From Micractinium sp. NFX-FRZ (lineage: Eukaryota; Chlorophyta; Trebouxiophyceae; Chlorellales; Chlorellaceae), in NCBI GenBank assembly GCA_029339195.1, contig JAPTJF010000015.1:186001-250000 (forward strand): DNA of 64,000 nt. Reading direction: 5' to 3'. Below are positions 43,247-52,183 of this stretch, piece by piece. Both the position numbers and the translations under genes were made by a program. Numbering within the stretch: the stretch's first letter is position 1; each line of letters starts with the position of its first letter. The notes under the pieces are model-generated. The model was not told where the DNA came from, did not search any database, and saw only the letters and a list, made by a program, of their open reading frames with translations.

Positions 43247-43847
43247 ATGCAGTCTCTGGAGCGGAGGACCTCGGCAGAGGGCCAGGCACGGGCGGCAGGC
43301 CGCTACGTCCGCCTCGCAGCAGCGGCCGCTCTGGCCGTACTATTGATCGCTTATGTTGAGCTGGTGGCGAAGAAGTGAGTAGCCGCAGCGCGGGTCGCAG
43401 CCTGGCCGGAGGGCCCCCAGCGCCCTACCAGTTCCATCGCCCGCCGCCGCCTCCCTTATGTGCCGCACCACTGCTTCACAGCTTGCCATCACAGCCTGAC
43501 CACCCAGCAATGCTTGCACATGTGCCTGTAGGCGCTACGTATTCGCTGGCACTGAAGTTGCATTGCGGGAGGGGGCGCCTGACGCGCACGCTTCCCACGC
43601 CAGCCTCGGGCGCGCGGCTGCTGGCGCTGGCAGGGGGGATCACGGCGGCACCCAGGCTGCTGACAGCGCACACACATCAGGCAGCGACAGAAGCTCAGAA
43701 AGACACGAGAAAGCGCAGCAACAGGGCGTGCTGTGCCAGGGCATTTGCCTTTCGCATGCGCAGCAGCGCGACGTGCCTGTCACGAGCGGGCACGGACAAG
43801 CCGGGAGCGCCAATGATGGCGGCAGCAGCAGCAGCACCACTAGCTGA
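43247..43847 (+). CDS. Small single-pass membrane protein, two exons, unknown function
   Basis: Not recognised. Exon 1 (43247-43374) and exon 2 (43532-43847) join at GAAGAA|GTGAGT and CCTGTAG|GCG with matching phase to give 147 residues. The N-terminus is polar and basic (MQSLERRTSAEGQARAAGRY). One clear membrane helix follows (VRLAAAAALAVLLIAYVEL), then a basic KKR flank and a hydrophilic, Ser/Gly/His-rich tail with two nearby cysteines. The layout suggests a tail exposed on one face of a membrane. Evidence is limited to frame-compatible splicing, canonical splice sites and the helix. Composition is less GC-extreme than in the housekeeping exons, so a false call is possible. Confidence 0.45.
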
Positions 43848-45166
43848 CGCAGCAGCAGCAGCTAATGGCTGCAGCAGCTCACGACAGCATCAGCTTGCGG
43901 GGCGTCCATGCGCGTCATAGTGCCTGCAGCTGCCTGGAGCGCAGGCTGCTGCTATGTCTCTCGACTGCCGCGGCACCGCCACTTGCCAGCGCGGCAGCAG
44001 TGATGCCTGCTGGACTCCAAATCTGTGCTGCCTTTTCCCGTGCCCGGTGCCCGGTTTGTCCCCCAACGGGCCGCCACGACGTGACAGCAGCAGCGGCCTG
44101 GCCAGCGGACGCAGCCGCCCCTTCACCGCCTTGTGCCCTGATGTTGGCTGTGTTTCGCCCTCCTGGTTTGCTTCGTGACTCCCGACTGCTTCACCTGCCA
44201 CCGCTCCGAGCAGGGGCAGAGTCTGCCCCTTGGGGTTGGGTCTCCCTGTGGCCCCGCCCTGCTCTGGTGCCTCTTGGGTGCCCCCCCGATGTGCCCTGGT
44301 GCCGTGTTGGTACACTCCTCTCCTCTGATCTCCAGATTGTACACACTCCCTTACTTTGCAGCCTGCTCACCACTGCGAGCTTTTTCTTTTTGCTTGATAA
44401 CTTTTCGCTTGCAAACAACCTCGGTTGGGCCCTGCCTTTGCTTGCAACCGTGCGCGCCCTCCCTTGCACAGCAAGCCCCCCAGCAATTGTACCCTCAGCG
44501 GCAGGCATGCATCTGCTGTCGGCTCATGCGCAACCGCCTCTCTCTCTCCCATGAAAGCCTGTTCGCCTTGCATATCCGTGTCCTGTGCATGCCCCCTTGC
44601 CTTACAACCTGCACATTTGTCAAACACACATTTCGGCTTGAAATCCCTTGGAATGACCGCTTCCCAGCCGCTCGTGCAGCTACAACCGCAGCCTTTCTGG
44701 GAGGGCGGTGGGAAGAAGGTTCCACCCCTGCATGCAGTCCTAGTGCTTCTTTGTCTGTGCCTGCCAGTTGTTGGGATGCAGACAGGGGTGGTGGTGGGGC
44801 TGTCTGTGTGGGGGCCGGCATCTGCCTCATCGCTGCCAGCACTTGCAAGCGTGATCCAGCAGCGTCAGAGGCGCACGTGCGCTGAAGCATGAAGGACAGT
44901 GCAAAAGGTGTCAGTGAAGGGGGCCAACTTACCTACAGGTCTGCGTTTCTGGCTGCTTGCCAGTGGTTCTGGCTGAAGTTGGGCTTTGGAATGGAGCCCT
45001 TCGCGCGCGTTGGAATGGCCAATCAAACCACGCAAGGGCAGACTGTGGCGCCACCGCTGGGCCCCGCCAGCAGCGGCATGCTGTACCGGACAGAACAACC
45101 CTCGCAGCAAGGGAGGCGGCTTCAGTTCCATACCCAGGGGGGGGCTCTTCACAGCCATAGCCCCAC
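43848..45166. other. Spacer without supported genes
   Basis: About 1.3 kb of mixed, pyrimidine-rich sequence. One 229-codon open frame (43865-44554) has the composition of read-through non-coding DNA and no domain, so it is not called. The region probably contains the 3' UTR of the small membrane protein and the promoter of the next gene. Confidence 0.35.
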
Positions 45167-47074
45167 TTGGAACACTGCCCTGACCTGGCCAAGCGTACCC
45201 ACTTAGCTGCTCGGCCAGCTGAACGTGACCTGCTTGGGTCGCCGCGACATCTCACTCCTTCAAAACGAAGTGGTCGCGGCATGGGAGCTCCGCGGGCCGG
45301 CACCGGTGCAGCAGGGGACGGCAACACCTCTCCAGAGGTGTGCGACCGGCCGGGGGGCGGCAGCACAACATTAGAGCCTGCCGCTGACCCTGGTGTCGAG
45401 CCTCAGGCGCGGGGAAGCAGCGGCAGTGTGCGGCCCAGCTACACCGGAAGCACTGGCGCCGCCTGGGCGGCCGCCACGGCGCCCGACGTTGTTGGCCTGC
45501 TGGTGATTGCCTTCGCCTGGCTGACAACGGCCATGGGGCGGGACGGCAGCCTGGGCCCCGCACAGCGCACATATGCAGCCTGCGGCGGAGCAGCGTGCCT
45601 GTGTGCGCTGGCCTGGAGGCTGGCCGCACCCGCCAGCTGCTGGCGGCGCCGCACCGTCATCGGCGCCGTCCTCCAGCTGCAGCTTTACCTCAGCGTGCCT
45701 CTCTTCTACCTGGGAGCCGGCACAAGCCAGCCGGCGGCGCACAGCAGGGCAAAGGCCGGGGCTGGGGCGGCTCTGCGCGTCTTTCACTTGCTGGCAGCAG
45801 CGTCAGGCATAGGCACGGTGCTGCAGGTGGGCCCACGCTGCGCTGCACCCCGCCGCGCTGCTGCCCAGCTGCCTGACAGCTGCTCTGTGGGCCCCGCCGC
45901 CGCCGCCGCAAGCGGTAGCAGGGGCGCTGCCCCCCGCGCCACCATCCCCTCCGCGCCGCCCTCTCTGCCTGCTCGCTCTGCACGCGCACTCGGATGCATG
46001 CTTGTCAATCACTGCCTGCTGTGTGCACCTGTGCCCCACTGCACCTTCGGCGACTGCTCCCTGCAGGCTGCCTTGGCTGTTCCCATGCCCCCGGCGCCAG
46101 CAGCGGCTCTGAATCTGGTCGGGGCCCTGGCGGCGAGCGCCGGCAACAGCCACACGTGCGGCAGCGTCTTTCTGCAACAGCCGCAGGCGGCAGCCGTGCT
46201 GTCTGCTGCCTACCGCTGGCTCCGCCCATTCGTGGCGCCCGTGCAGCTGCTGCTGGGTGGAGGCGGGGAGACAGGCATGCGCCGCCAGCACCAACAGTGC
46301 CACTCGCGTAAGCCGTGGCCGGGACTGGGTGCACAGCGCCCAGCACAGCCCAGCCCTGGTTGCCTGAGGTGCTGTGCAGCACTGGGGGCGTGCGGCAGGC
46401 ACATGAGGGTCCTTGCAGGCGCCCCGTCACGGTCAGGAGGCGCCTGCACTTCGTGACCCCCTGTGTCGAACGCTGCCTGGGGCGGCTGCTCCTCGCCAGC
46501 CCGGCAACGCAGCAGCAGCACGCCTGCCGCCCCACACCAACTCCCCGCCCCCGCCCCGTGCTCTTGCCCCCGCTTTGCCTGCTGCTGTGCAGTGCTGGCG
46601 ACCCTGCAGTTCTGGGGTGCTGCCGTGCTGCCCACCCTCATCCTCTGGTGCTCCCACTGCCGCCGCTACCGCGCGTGGCGGGCGGCGGAGCACACGCGCG
46701 ACCACCAGCGGCGCCGCAAGCAGGCCGAAGCCTGGGGCTTTGGCTTTGCCGAGCCCTCGAGCAGCAGCGGCCGGGGCGACAGCTGTGACAGTGACAGCAG
46801 CAGCGACAACAGCAGTGGCGCTGGCGCCGGAGCAGGCAGCGTGGCGGCACTGCAAGAGAAGCTGCAGTCGGCACTGCCCCCGCCGCTGTTCCGCCGTGCC
46901 AGCTGCACCCGTCTCACCCGGCCGCGCCGGCACACCGTACTGCCTCACCACCCCGAGGATTGGCAGTACGCCGCTGCCTGCCAGGTGCTGCGCGTGCTGC
47001 GCCGCCACGCTGCTTCAACCCTGCTGGCCCTGCTGCCACCCCTCTGCCTCTGGCACCGGTGGGCCTTCCCCTGA
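45167..47074 (+). CDS. Multi-pass membrane protein of unknown function
   Basis: Not recognised. Three exons (45167-45826, 46067-46256, 46593-47074) join in frame to 443 residues, or 405 if translation starts at the later Met 45281. The N-terminal ~75 residues are disordered. About five or six hydrophobic segments follow: DVVGLLVIAFAWLTTAMG, TYAACGGAACLCALAW, IGAVLQLQLYLSVPLFYLGA, one around exon 1/2 (LLAAASGIGTVLQAALAV), VLATLQFWGAAVLPTLILWC, and a weaker C-terminal one (LLALLPPLCLW). Between the last two lies a basic, then Ser/Asp-rich cytosolic-type loop (RYRAWRAAEHTRDHQRRRKQ). No transporter or enzyme signature could be seen. A TGTAA follows 780 bp after the stop, a long but acceptable algal 3' UTR. 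Confidence 0.6.
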
Positions 47075-48003
47075 TCCCGCTGCCGCCTTGCCCCCAAGCA
47101 CACACGCTGGCGGCGACTATTATTACCTTCATTGCAAGGTTCCAAAGCAAGCATTGCACATGCATCGTTGCATGCACATGCCGGCAGCGACATCCTTTCG
47201 CGTGTTCTTTCTGTAGCGCCCTTCCTGCCAGGACAGTGCCTTGCCCTCTGCCCTGTTCTTTCCCCATCTTCCCACGCATCCTTCTTCGGCCTCCACCGGC
47301 CCAAGCTTGTGCCCATACCACTGGCTGTGCACGCTTTGCACGCCCGCAGGCGTACCTTCTGTTGTGTGTCCCCTGATCCCAGCGCCTCTTGCCCGCGACC
47401 CTTGCCATGCTGCCCACCCGCCATGCTGCACCCCCTAGCGGACATCAGACCCTCTCTCCAAGGTCGATCCCCTGCATCATGCCACCAAAACGCTTGGCCT
47501 GCACTGTGAAGTGCGGCTGCACGTTTGTTCATTCATTAGCCCGCCGCTGTTTTGATCTGTTGTTGTTTTTGTGCCTCCGGCATCCCCAGAACAGAACTCT
47601 CTGTGCAGCACAGGGCGTTGCCAGCAGTGCACTGCCCCCTGTATTCCTATTTGACCAGTTCAATCAGCACCCCTGCTGCACTCCTGATCGTCCCCCTCAG
47701 AAGACTTTGCATCTCGGTTTTATCACAACCACGGCTCCTGATCGTGCTTTTCTCATTTGTTTTCCAACCTGCTGTCTTTCTTCATCTTTCGCCTATGCTT
47801 GCCGAATCCTGACATATGCTGAGTGTCAGCAACCCGCAGCTTGGCTGCTGCCTGTGTAACTGTCCCAGCCATGCACCCGCCCCTCCATGCCCCGAGCCAC
47901 GTCCACTTCAGCCGCAGGTTGGTCCTGCTGCATCATGCCAGGCTGTCGATGCCATGTCACGCCAGGCTAGCAATGCCGTGTCACGCCTGGCTGGCAATGT
48001 ATC
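47075..48003. other. Pyrimidine-rich 3' region of the membrane-protein gene
   Basis: No gene is seen. It is long, CT-rich and near-average in GC, typical of an algal 3' UTR. TGTAA lies at 47855-47859. Short direct repeats of a CCATG(T/C)CACGCC unit occur at 47950-47995. Confidence 0.45.
47855..47859 (+). terminator. TGTAA polyadenylation signal of the multi-pass membrane protein
   Basis: First clear TGTAA downstream of the stop codon at 47074. Confidence 0.45.
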
Positions 48004-48475
48004 TCAGGCGGGCACGATGCTGTGAAAGCTGGGGCGGGCCCCGGGGTCGTCCGCCCAGCACTTCCTGCATGTGACGGGCCAAGGGCAGCAGTGGGCAGGG
48101 CAGGCAGGCCACCGTATTGCCCACAATACGGGCCACAATACGGGCCATCTTATCATCCTGCCCAGAGGCGCCAGGCACCAGCTTGCACTGCCATGTAACG
48201 TTGCGACTGCCAGAGCACACGTGCCAGAGTGACCTGGCTTGACCATGGCCGCACCGCACCCCGCCCATGCTCACCCGCCCCACCTCATGAGCTGGCAGTG
48301 TGCTGTGCGCGCTGCGGCCCCACGTGTGCCGTGCATGCTGCGGTCCTCCCGCCCCACCTCATGAGCTGGCAGTAGGCAGCATATGCCGCAGGGCTCTGGC
48401 CTGTCGGGTCCCTGCAGGCCTTCTAACACGGGCGCCTCTGGCCGGCTGCCTCTCAACGTTGACCAGCTGGGCGAT
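48004..48475 (-). pseudogene. C-terminal remnant of a TKL/tyrosine-kinase-like protein kinase
   Basis: On the minus strand an exon at 48411-48358 joins in phase to a final exon at 48064-48004. The joined part reads SPAAYAAYCQLMRKCWADDP then GARPSFHSIV and a stop. This is the hallmark end of tyrosine-kinase-like domains (LM..CW..DP..RPSF). Immediately upstream (48475-48412) the expected preceding residues appear in two other frames: IAQLVNV in one and RGSRPEAPV in another. Closing the gap would need a 16-nt intron or frameshifts. No DFG, HRD or APE motif was found further upstream. It is therefore best read as a decayed 3' end, though an intact gene with unusual introns cannot be excluded. The exon end is repeated at 48274-48299. 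Confidence 0.55.
48274..48373. repeat. 26-bp perfect direct repeat, spacing 74 bp, at the kinase exon end
   Basis: CCCGCCCCACCTCATGAGCT and the following six bases occur identically at 48274-48299 and 48348-48373. On the minus strand each copy contains the exon end and its GT donor. Confidence 0.9.
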
Positions 48476-49026
48476 CTGCACGGTGTATATACATATATGC
48501 GCATGGAACCGGGATGGCACGACGATGCAATCATGTCTTGATGTGTTGAGCTTGCACTGCCTGCTCTCGCACATACCCGGTGGCGAAGCAATTGATTGAT
48601 TGATTTGATTGAATCACGGGCCAGCGGGTAGAAAGGAGGGAGGCAGAGGGACAGGCGAGAGGCAAGCAGGCGGGCCAAGAGAAGCAAGTGTACGGCAGGG
48701 AGGTGGGCGGCCGGCACCCACTGGCACCAGCCTTGCATGCGGGCAGCCTGGAAGGGAGGCCACCGGGCATGCAGGCAGGAGTGCTGAAACAGGCACACAG
48801 ACAGCTGGGCAGTGGTGTCCGCACCCGGTAAAAGTTTCCCACGTGGGCCCCGGGGACGCGCCAGGTCAGCAGCTGCTCCGCCACGTTTTATGTCACTCCC
48901 CCGTGCGGCTTTGCCCCTTGCACACACCCCTGTTGCGTCCTTTTTCGCTGGCGGAGGGAGCAGCCCACCCTGTGCCCTCCTCTGCCCCTCGTTTGACCCC
49001 TCTTCCCTTCGTTTGCCCCCCTGCAC
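48476..49026. other. Spacer without supported genes
   Basis: Nothing convincing is seen. It contains a short ATTG tetranucleotide run (about 48592-48612) and a small AT-rich patch at 48486-48500. Confidence 0.35.
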
Positions 49027-49237
49027 TGTGAGGTGCTAATGCTATGCAACGTGCTGTTACATGTGCTTCCTTCTCAGCTTGCAAGCAAGAGTTCCAGGAA
49101 ACAGCCTAAGGAAAGGGAGGCAGCAGCAGCAGCAGCAGCAGCAGCTCTTTTTCCTTAGGCTGTTTCCTGGAACTGTTGCTTGCAAGCTGAGAAGCAAGCA
49201 CATGTAACAGCACGTTGCATAGCAGCAGCACCTCACA
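49027..49237. repeat. Near-perfect 88-bp inverted repeat with 35-nt CAG-rich loop (long hairpin)
   Basis: The left arm 49027-49114 and right arm 49150-49237 are reverse complements at 84 of 88 positions, with no gaps. The loop 49115-49149 is mostly an AGC triplet run. Mismatches are two adjacent bases near the outer end and two single bases in the middle. No open reading frame explains it. Chlamydomonas miRNA precursors are often long, nearly perfect hairpins of this sort, so a small-RNA locus is one reading. A recently formed foldback or MITE-like element is another; no target-site duplication was obvious. Confidence 0.95.
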
Positions 49238-49811
49238 CGCCGTCCGTGGGCGTGGGCGACGACGAGCAGGATCAAGGTGGGCACCGCAGCAAAGCCGTGC
49301 ATGCAGCAGCCGGCAGCTGGCCGTCACCATGGGCCATCTGGAATCCCCACGCTGACTAGATCGCACCGTGCCATGCTCATGGAGGGGGGCATGACCACCC
49401 GCCCGCCCGCCCGCCTGCCCGCTTGCCCGCCCATCCGCCTGTCAGCCCACGCCGTCGCCGCCGCCCCCGTCTCCGCCAACGTCGCCGCCCACGCCCACGC
49501 TCATGAGGGAGGCTCCCTCCGGCAGCCGGTTGCTAAGGTGCCTGCTGGGGGAAGCGGGGAAGGTGCGGTGGCGGTTGGGCAGGTTTCCCCATGTTGCAGG
49601 GTGGCAGGGGTGAGGCCACACAAGCAGTGTGTGTGTGTGGTGAGTGGGGTGGAGCGTGCGGGGTGGGGCGGGCGAGGCGGAAGGCCCGGCCAAGCTGCGC
49701 TGCTCACAGGCACACATGCCAGGACACACCACACGGCGCTCCATCTCAGAGCATGGCAGCCGCGCACCAGCGCCTCACCCCTGGCCCCTTCTCTGAGGCC
49801 AGCCCGCTTAC
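49238..49811. other. Spacer without supported genes
   Basis: GC-rich sequence with a CCCGCC run near 49400. A possible terminal exon for the LRR fragment (minus strand, around 49555-49501) would add only about a dozen residues before a stop. Confidence 0.3.
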
Positions 49812-49902
49812 CCGCCAGCGCCTGGACCCCTCCCTCCCCAATGTTGTTGCGCCCCACGTTGAGCAGCTTGAGGGAGCGGCTGCCCTTGGTGCAGGTGGCA
49901 GC
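49812..49902 (-). pseudogene. Isolated exon encoding a ribonuclease-inhibitor-type leucine-rich repeat
   Basis: Between an acceptor (CTTGCAG) and a GTAAGC donor on the minus strand lies a 91-nt open segment reading SLKLLNVGRNNIGEGGVQAL. This fits the 28-residue RI-type LRR consensus (LxxLxLxxNxIGxxGxxxLA). No further LRR exons were found within 1 kb on either side. It is either a remnant, or one exon of a gene whose other exons I could not see. Confidence 0.4.
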
Positions 49903-50431
49903 CTGCAAGGAGGGAAGGAGGGGTGGGGGGTGGCTGGCTGGTTCCGAGCGCTGAGTCAGAGGGGGTGGGATGCAAGGGTGGGTGGGTGGTGGAGGGCGTG
50001 AGGGAGCGGTTGCCCCTGCCCCTGTGTTCAAGTCGTTTGGTTTAGATGACAGCAGCCTTGATATCAAAATTACTTTGCAGCAGCCTGCGAGAGGCAGGCA
50101 AGGGGCCGAGCAGGCGAGTGAACGGGGGCGGGGAATGTGTAAGGGGGGCACGCAACTGCGAGCATGGGAGTGGGGGCAGCGGGGTAAAACAACTTGGCGC
50201 GTAGAGGAGCGGAAAGACTCGGTGTTTGGTTGACGACAAACAGAAGAGAGGAGGGGATGGAGCTCTGCATCGCATGCCCGCAGGCACTGCTAAGTGGTTT
50301 CGATGGCGCTGCCAGCTGGGTGGGCAGGCCGGTTCACTACGTCTGTCACAGGCGACAAACGCACTGTGACTGGGGGTGGCCAGCAACAGAGTGCAAGACA
50401 AAGCGCTAAGGCAATCCTCAGGACTCCTGAA
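49903..50431. other. Spacer without supported genes
   Basis: No coding stretch with splice support was found. It includes a short AT-richer patch at 50020-50080. Confidence 0.3.
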
Positions 50432-50948
50432 CTACCACAGGGCCCAGCCAGACGAGCATGCCCGCAACCGCCAGTGGCAAAGCAGCGTGCGTGCCTGCGT
50501 GTGCAGGAACTCGCGGTCGCTCCACTTGTAGTAGTTGGGGTCCATCCACTTGGGTTTCTCCCTTGGCTCCTCGGGCAGCGTGCCCGGCTGGCGCATGGCC
50601 GCCAGCGCCACGCAGCGGCGCCGCGCTGCCGGCGCGTAACCTGCACAGGGACGGGCAAGGGCACGCAAGGCAGTGGGGAGAGAGCAAGTAGAGTGCACGG
50701 TTCAAGGTGCATCATGGGGAAGGCAGCACAACAGCTAGACCTGTACTCAGTGGCCACCAGTGGGCTGGCCAGGCGGGTTGGCCCCGGCCGCCGCCCCGTG
50801 GCGAGCGCCGCTGCCGCCGCCGACACCAAACCACCCACCCACCTGCGCTCCGCTTGCCGATGCCGATGCCAGACACCTGCCGCGCGTTGCTGCGCACAGA
50901 CGGCGCTGTGAAGCGCCCAGGGGACGCCAGGGTGCTCACGGCAGCCAT
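50432..50948 (-). CDS. Small plastid-type protein, two exons, unknown function
   Basis: Exon 1 (50948-50843) and exon 2 (50640-50432) give 104 residues. The leader is rich in Ser, Ala and Arg (MAAVSTLASPGRFTAPSVRS), and a likely transit-peptide end (RRRCVALAAMRQ) follows. The conserved-looking mature part is Pro/Lys/Trp/Tyr-rich (EEPREKPKWMDPNYYKWSD, then REFLHTQ). The last ~18 residues in this frame look unnatural. In the next frame the same DNA encodes ALPLAVAGMLVWLGPVVVQE and a stop at 50418, a good membrane helix. An acceptor-like site (CACACGCAG) lies exactly between, so alternative splicing or a sequencing frameshift could swap ends. Function is not recognised. Confidence 0.55.
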
Positions 50949-52183
50949 GATAGAGCGTCTGCAGGCAAGCTGCGGCGCAGAAGGTGGCAGCGGAAGGTGG
51001 CAGCGGAACCTCAAGGGAGCGCTCTGGTGTGTCGAAACAACCCACACAAAAGAGTGCTTGGCCGCGAGACGCTGTCGGGAAAGCGCACTTTCTCAGCTCA
51101 GATTCCCCTCTTCCCGCCTGCTTCCCGCTACGACCGAGCACTCGTCCGTGGAAAATCGCTCGTCCAGACACCCCGCGGTGCCTGCTCACCTCCCCCATCG
51201 CTCTTGGCCAGCCACAGGCCAAGCCCCTCCCCCCGATCTGCACGTCACCCTCCCCACTGGTGTTGGCATGCTTCCGACTCACCACAACGACTGTGCGATA
51301 AGCTCCTGAGGAGGCCGGCAATGCACAGGCTTGAGAAGCTTCCCTGTCCAGCTGGCGCCAGCGGGCGCTGCGCGCTGCACCATGCAAGGACGCGATGGGA
51401 TATTCACAGGGCCTTGCATGGGACATAGGTGTAGAACAAGGGTCACATTGGGGTGACAACCGCAGGGCGTAACTGCCAAAGTGGTGAGTAATCACCGGCG
51501 ATTACAGTGCAGCGGTCAGCGGTGCTTGGGGGCAGCGGCCAACAGTCAGCGCATCTGTCAAAGGTGCCGCATGCGACAACTTGCCACCCTGAATGGCAAC
51601 TGACCCTGAAGGCCTAACCCTAAAACCGACACTAATTATGGGCGCGTGCAAGGGTATGCATGTGTGTAGCATCACCTCGGCCCCAGCCCGGGGCTAAGGG
51701 AACCTTTGCAAACCAAGGCACAGGCTCCTACTGCAGAGGGCATGTCATGCATGTGGCACCTATGGCACCTCCAATCAAACCCGACGCCCCGCGCCTTGCT
51801 GCTGTCCACTACTCTTGCCACCAAGCCAACCGCACTCTCCTTGCTGCTCCGCAGCCCCCTCGGTCTCAACCCCCTCGGTCTCGCCCCCTTTCTTCTCCTG
51901 TCTCATGAGTCCTGCTGGCTCCGTGGACTTGGAACACAATTGTGATGATGAATAGTGCTTAACACATTGATGAGTGTGAGTGGCAGGGTGGACAGATGTG
52001 AGGAGTGCATCGAGGGTGGGTAGGCGCCCGAGCACCGCTGCTGCTGCGGGTCAGCCAGAGCGCTGCAGCCGGACCCCGCAGCCGGCGAGGCACAGCGTAG
52101 CGCAGCATAGCCATCATCCACAAGTCATCTCTTTAGGGTCTCTTCTTAATCTCTTCAAAGCGGTCCCTCCTCCAGGCGCCAGC
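50949..52183. other. Spacer with upstream region of the small plastid protein and 3' UTR of CYP23
   Basis: No further gene is supported. A minus-strand TGTAA (TTACA at about 51504) lies far from the cyclophilin stop and may not be its signal. The segment 51880-52000 is AT-richer. Confidence 0.4.

Noticed and set aside
43865..44554. 229-codon open frame in the spacer after the small membrane protein
   Set aside because: No domain, no codon-like bias compared with neighbouring genes, and in GC-rich DNA such lengths occur by chance.
47075..50431. A complete receptor-like kinase gene joining the LRR exon to the kinase end
   Set aside because: No HRD, DFG or APE motif, no membrane helix and no frame-compatible exon chain was found between them.
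50290..51495. 401-codon minus-strand open frame overlapping the small plastid gene
   Set aside because: It lacks any recognisable domain and conflicts with the transit-peptide frame and its splice sites.
51614..51635. CCTAACCCTAAAACC as a possible interstitial telomere sequence
   Set aside because: Only about one repeat unit is present, with no array.
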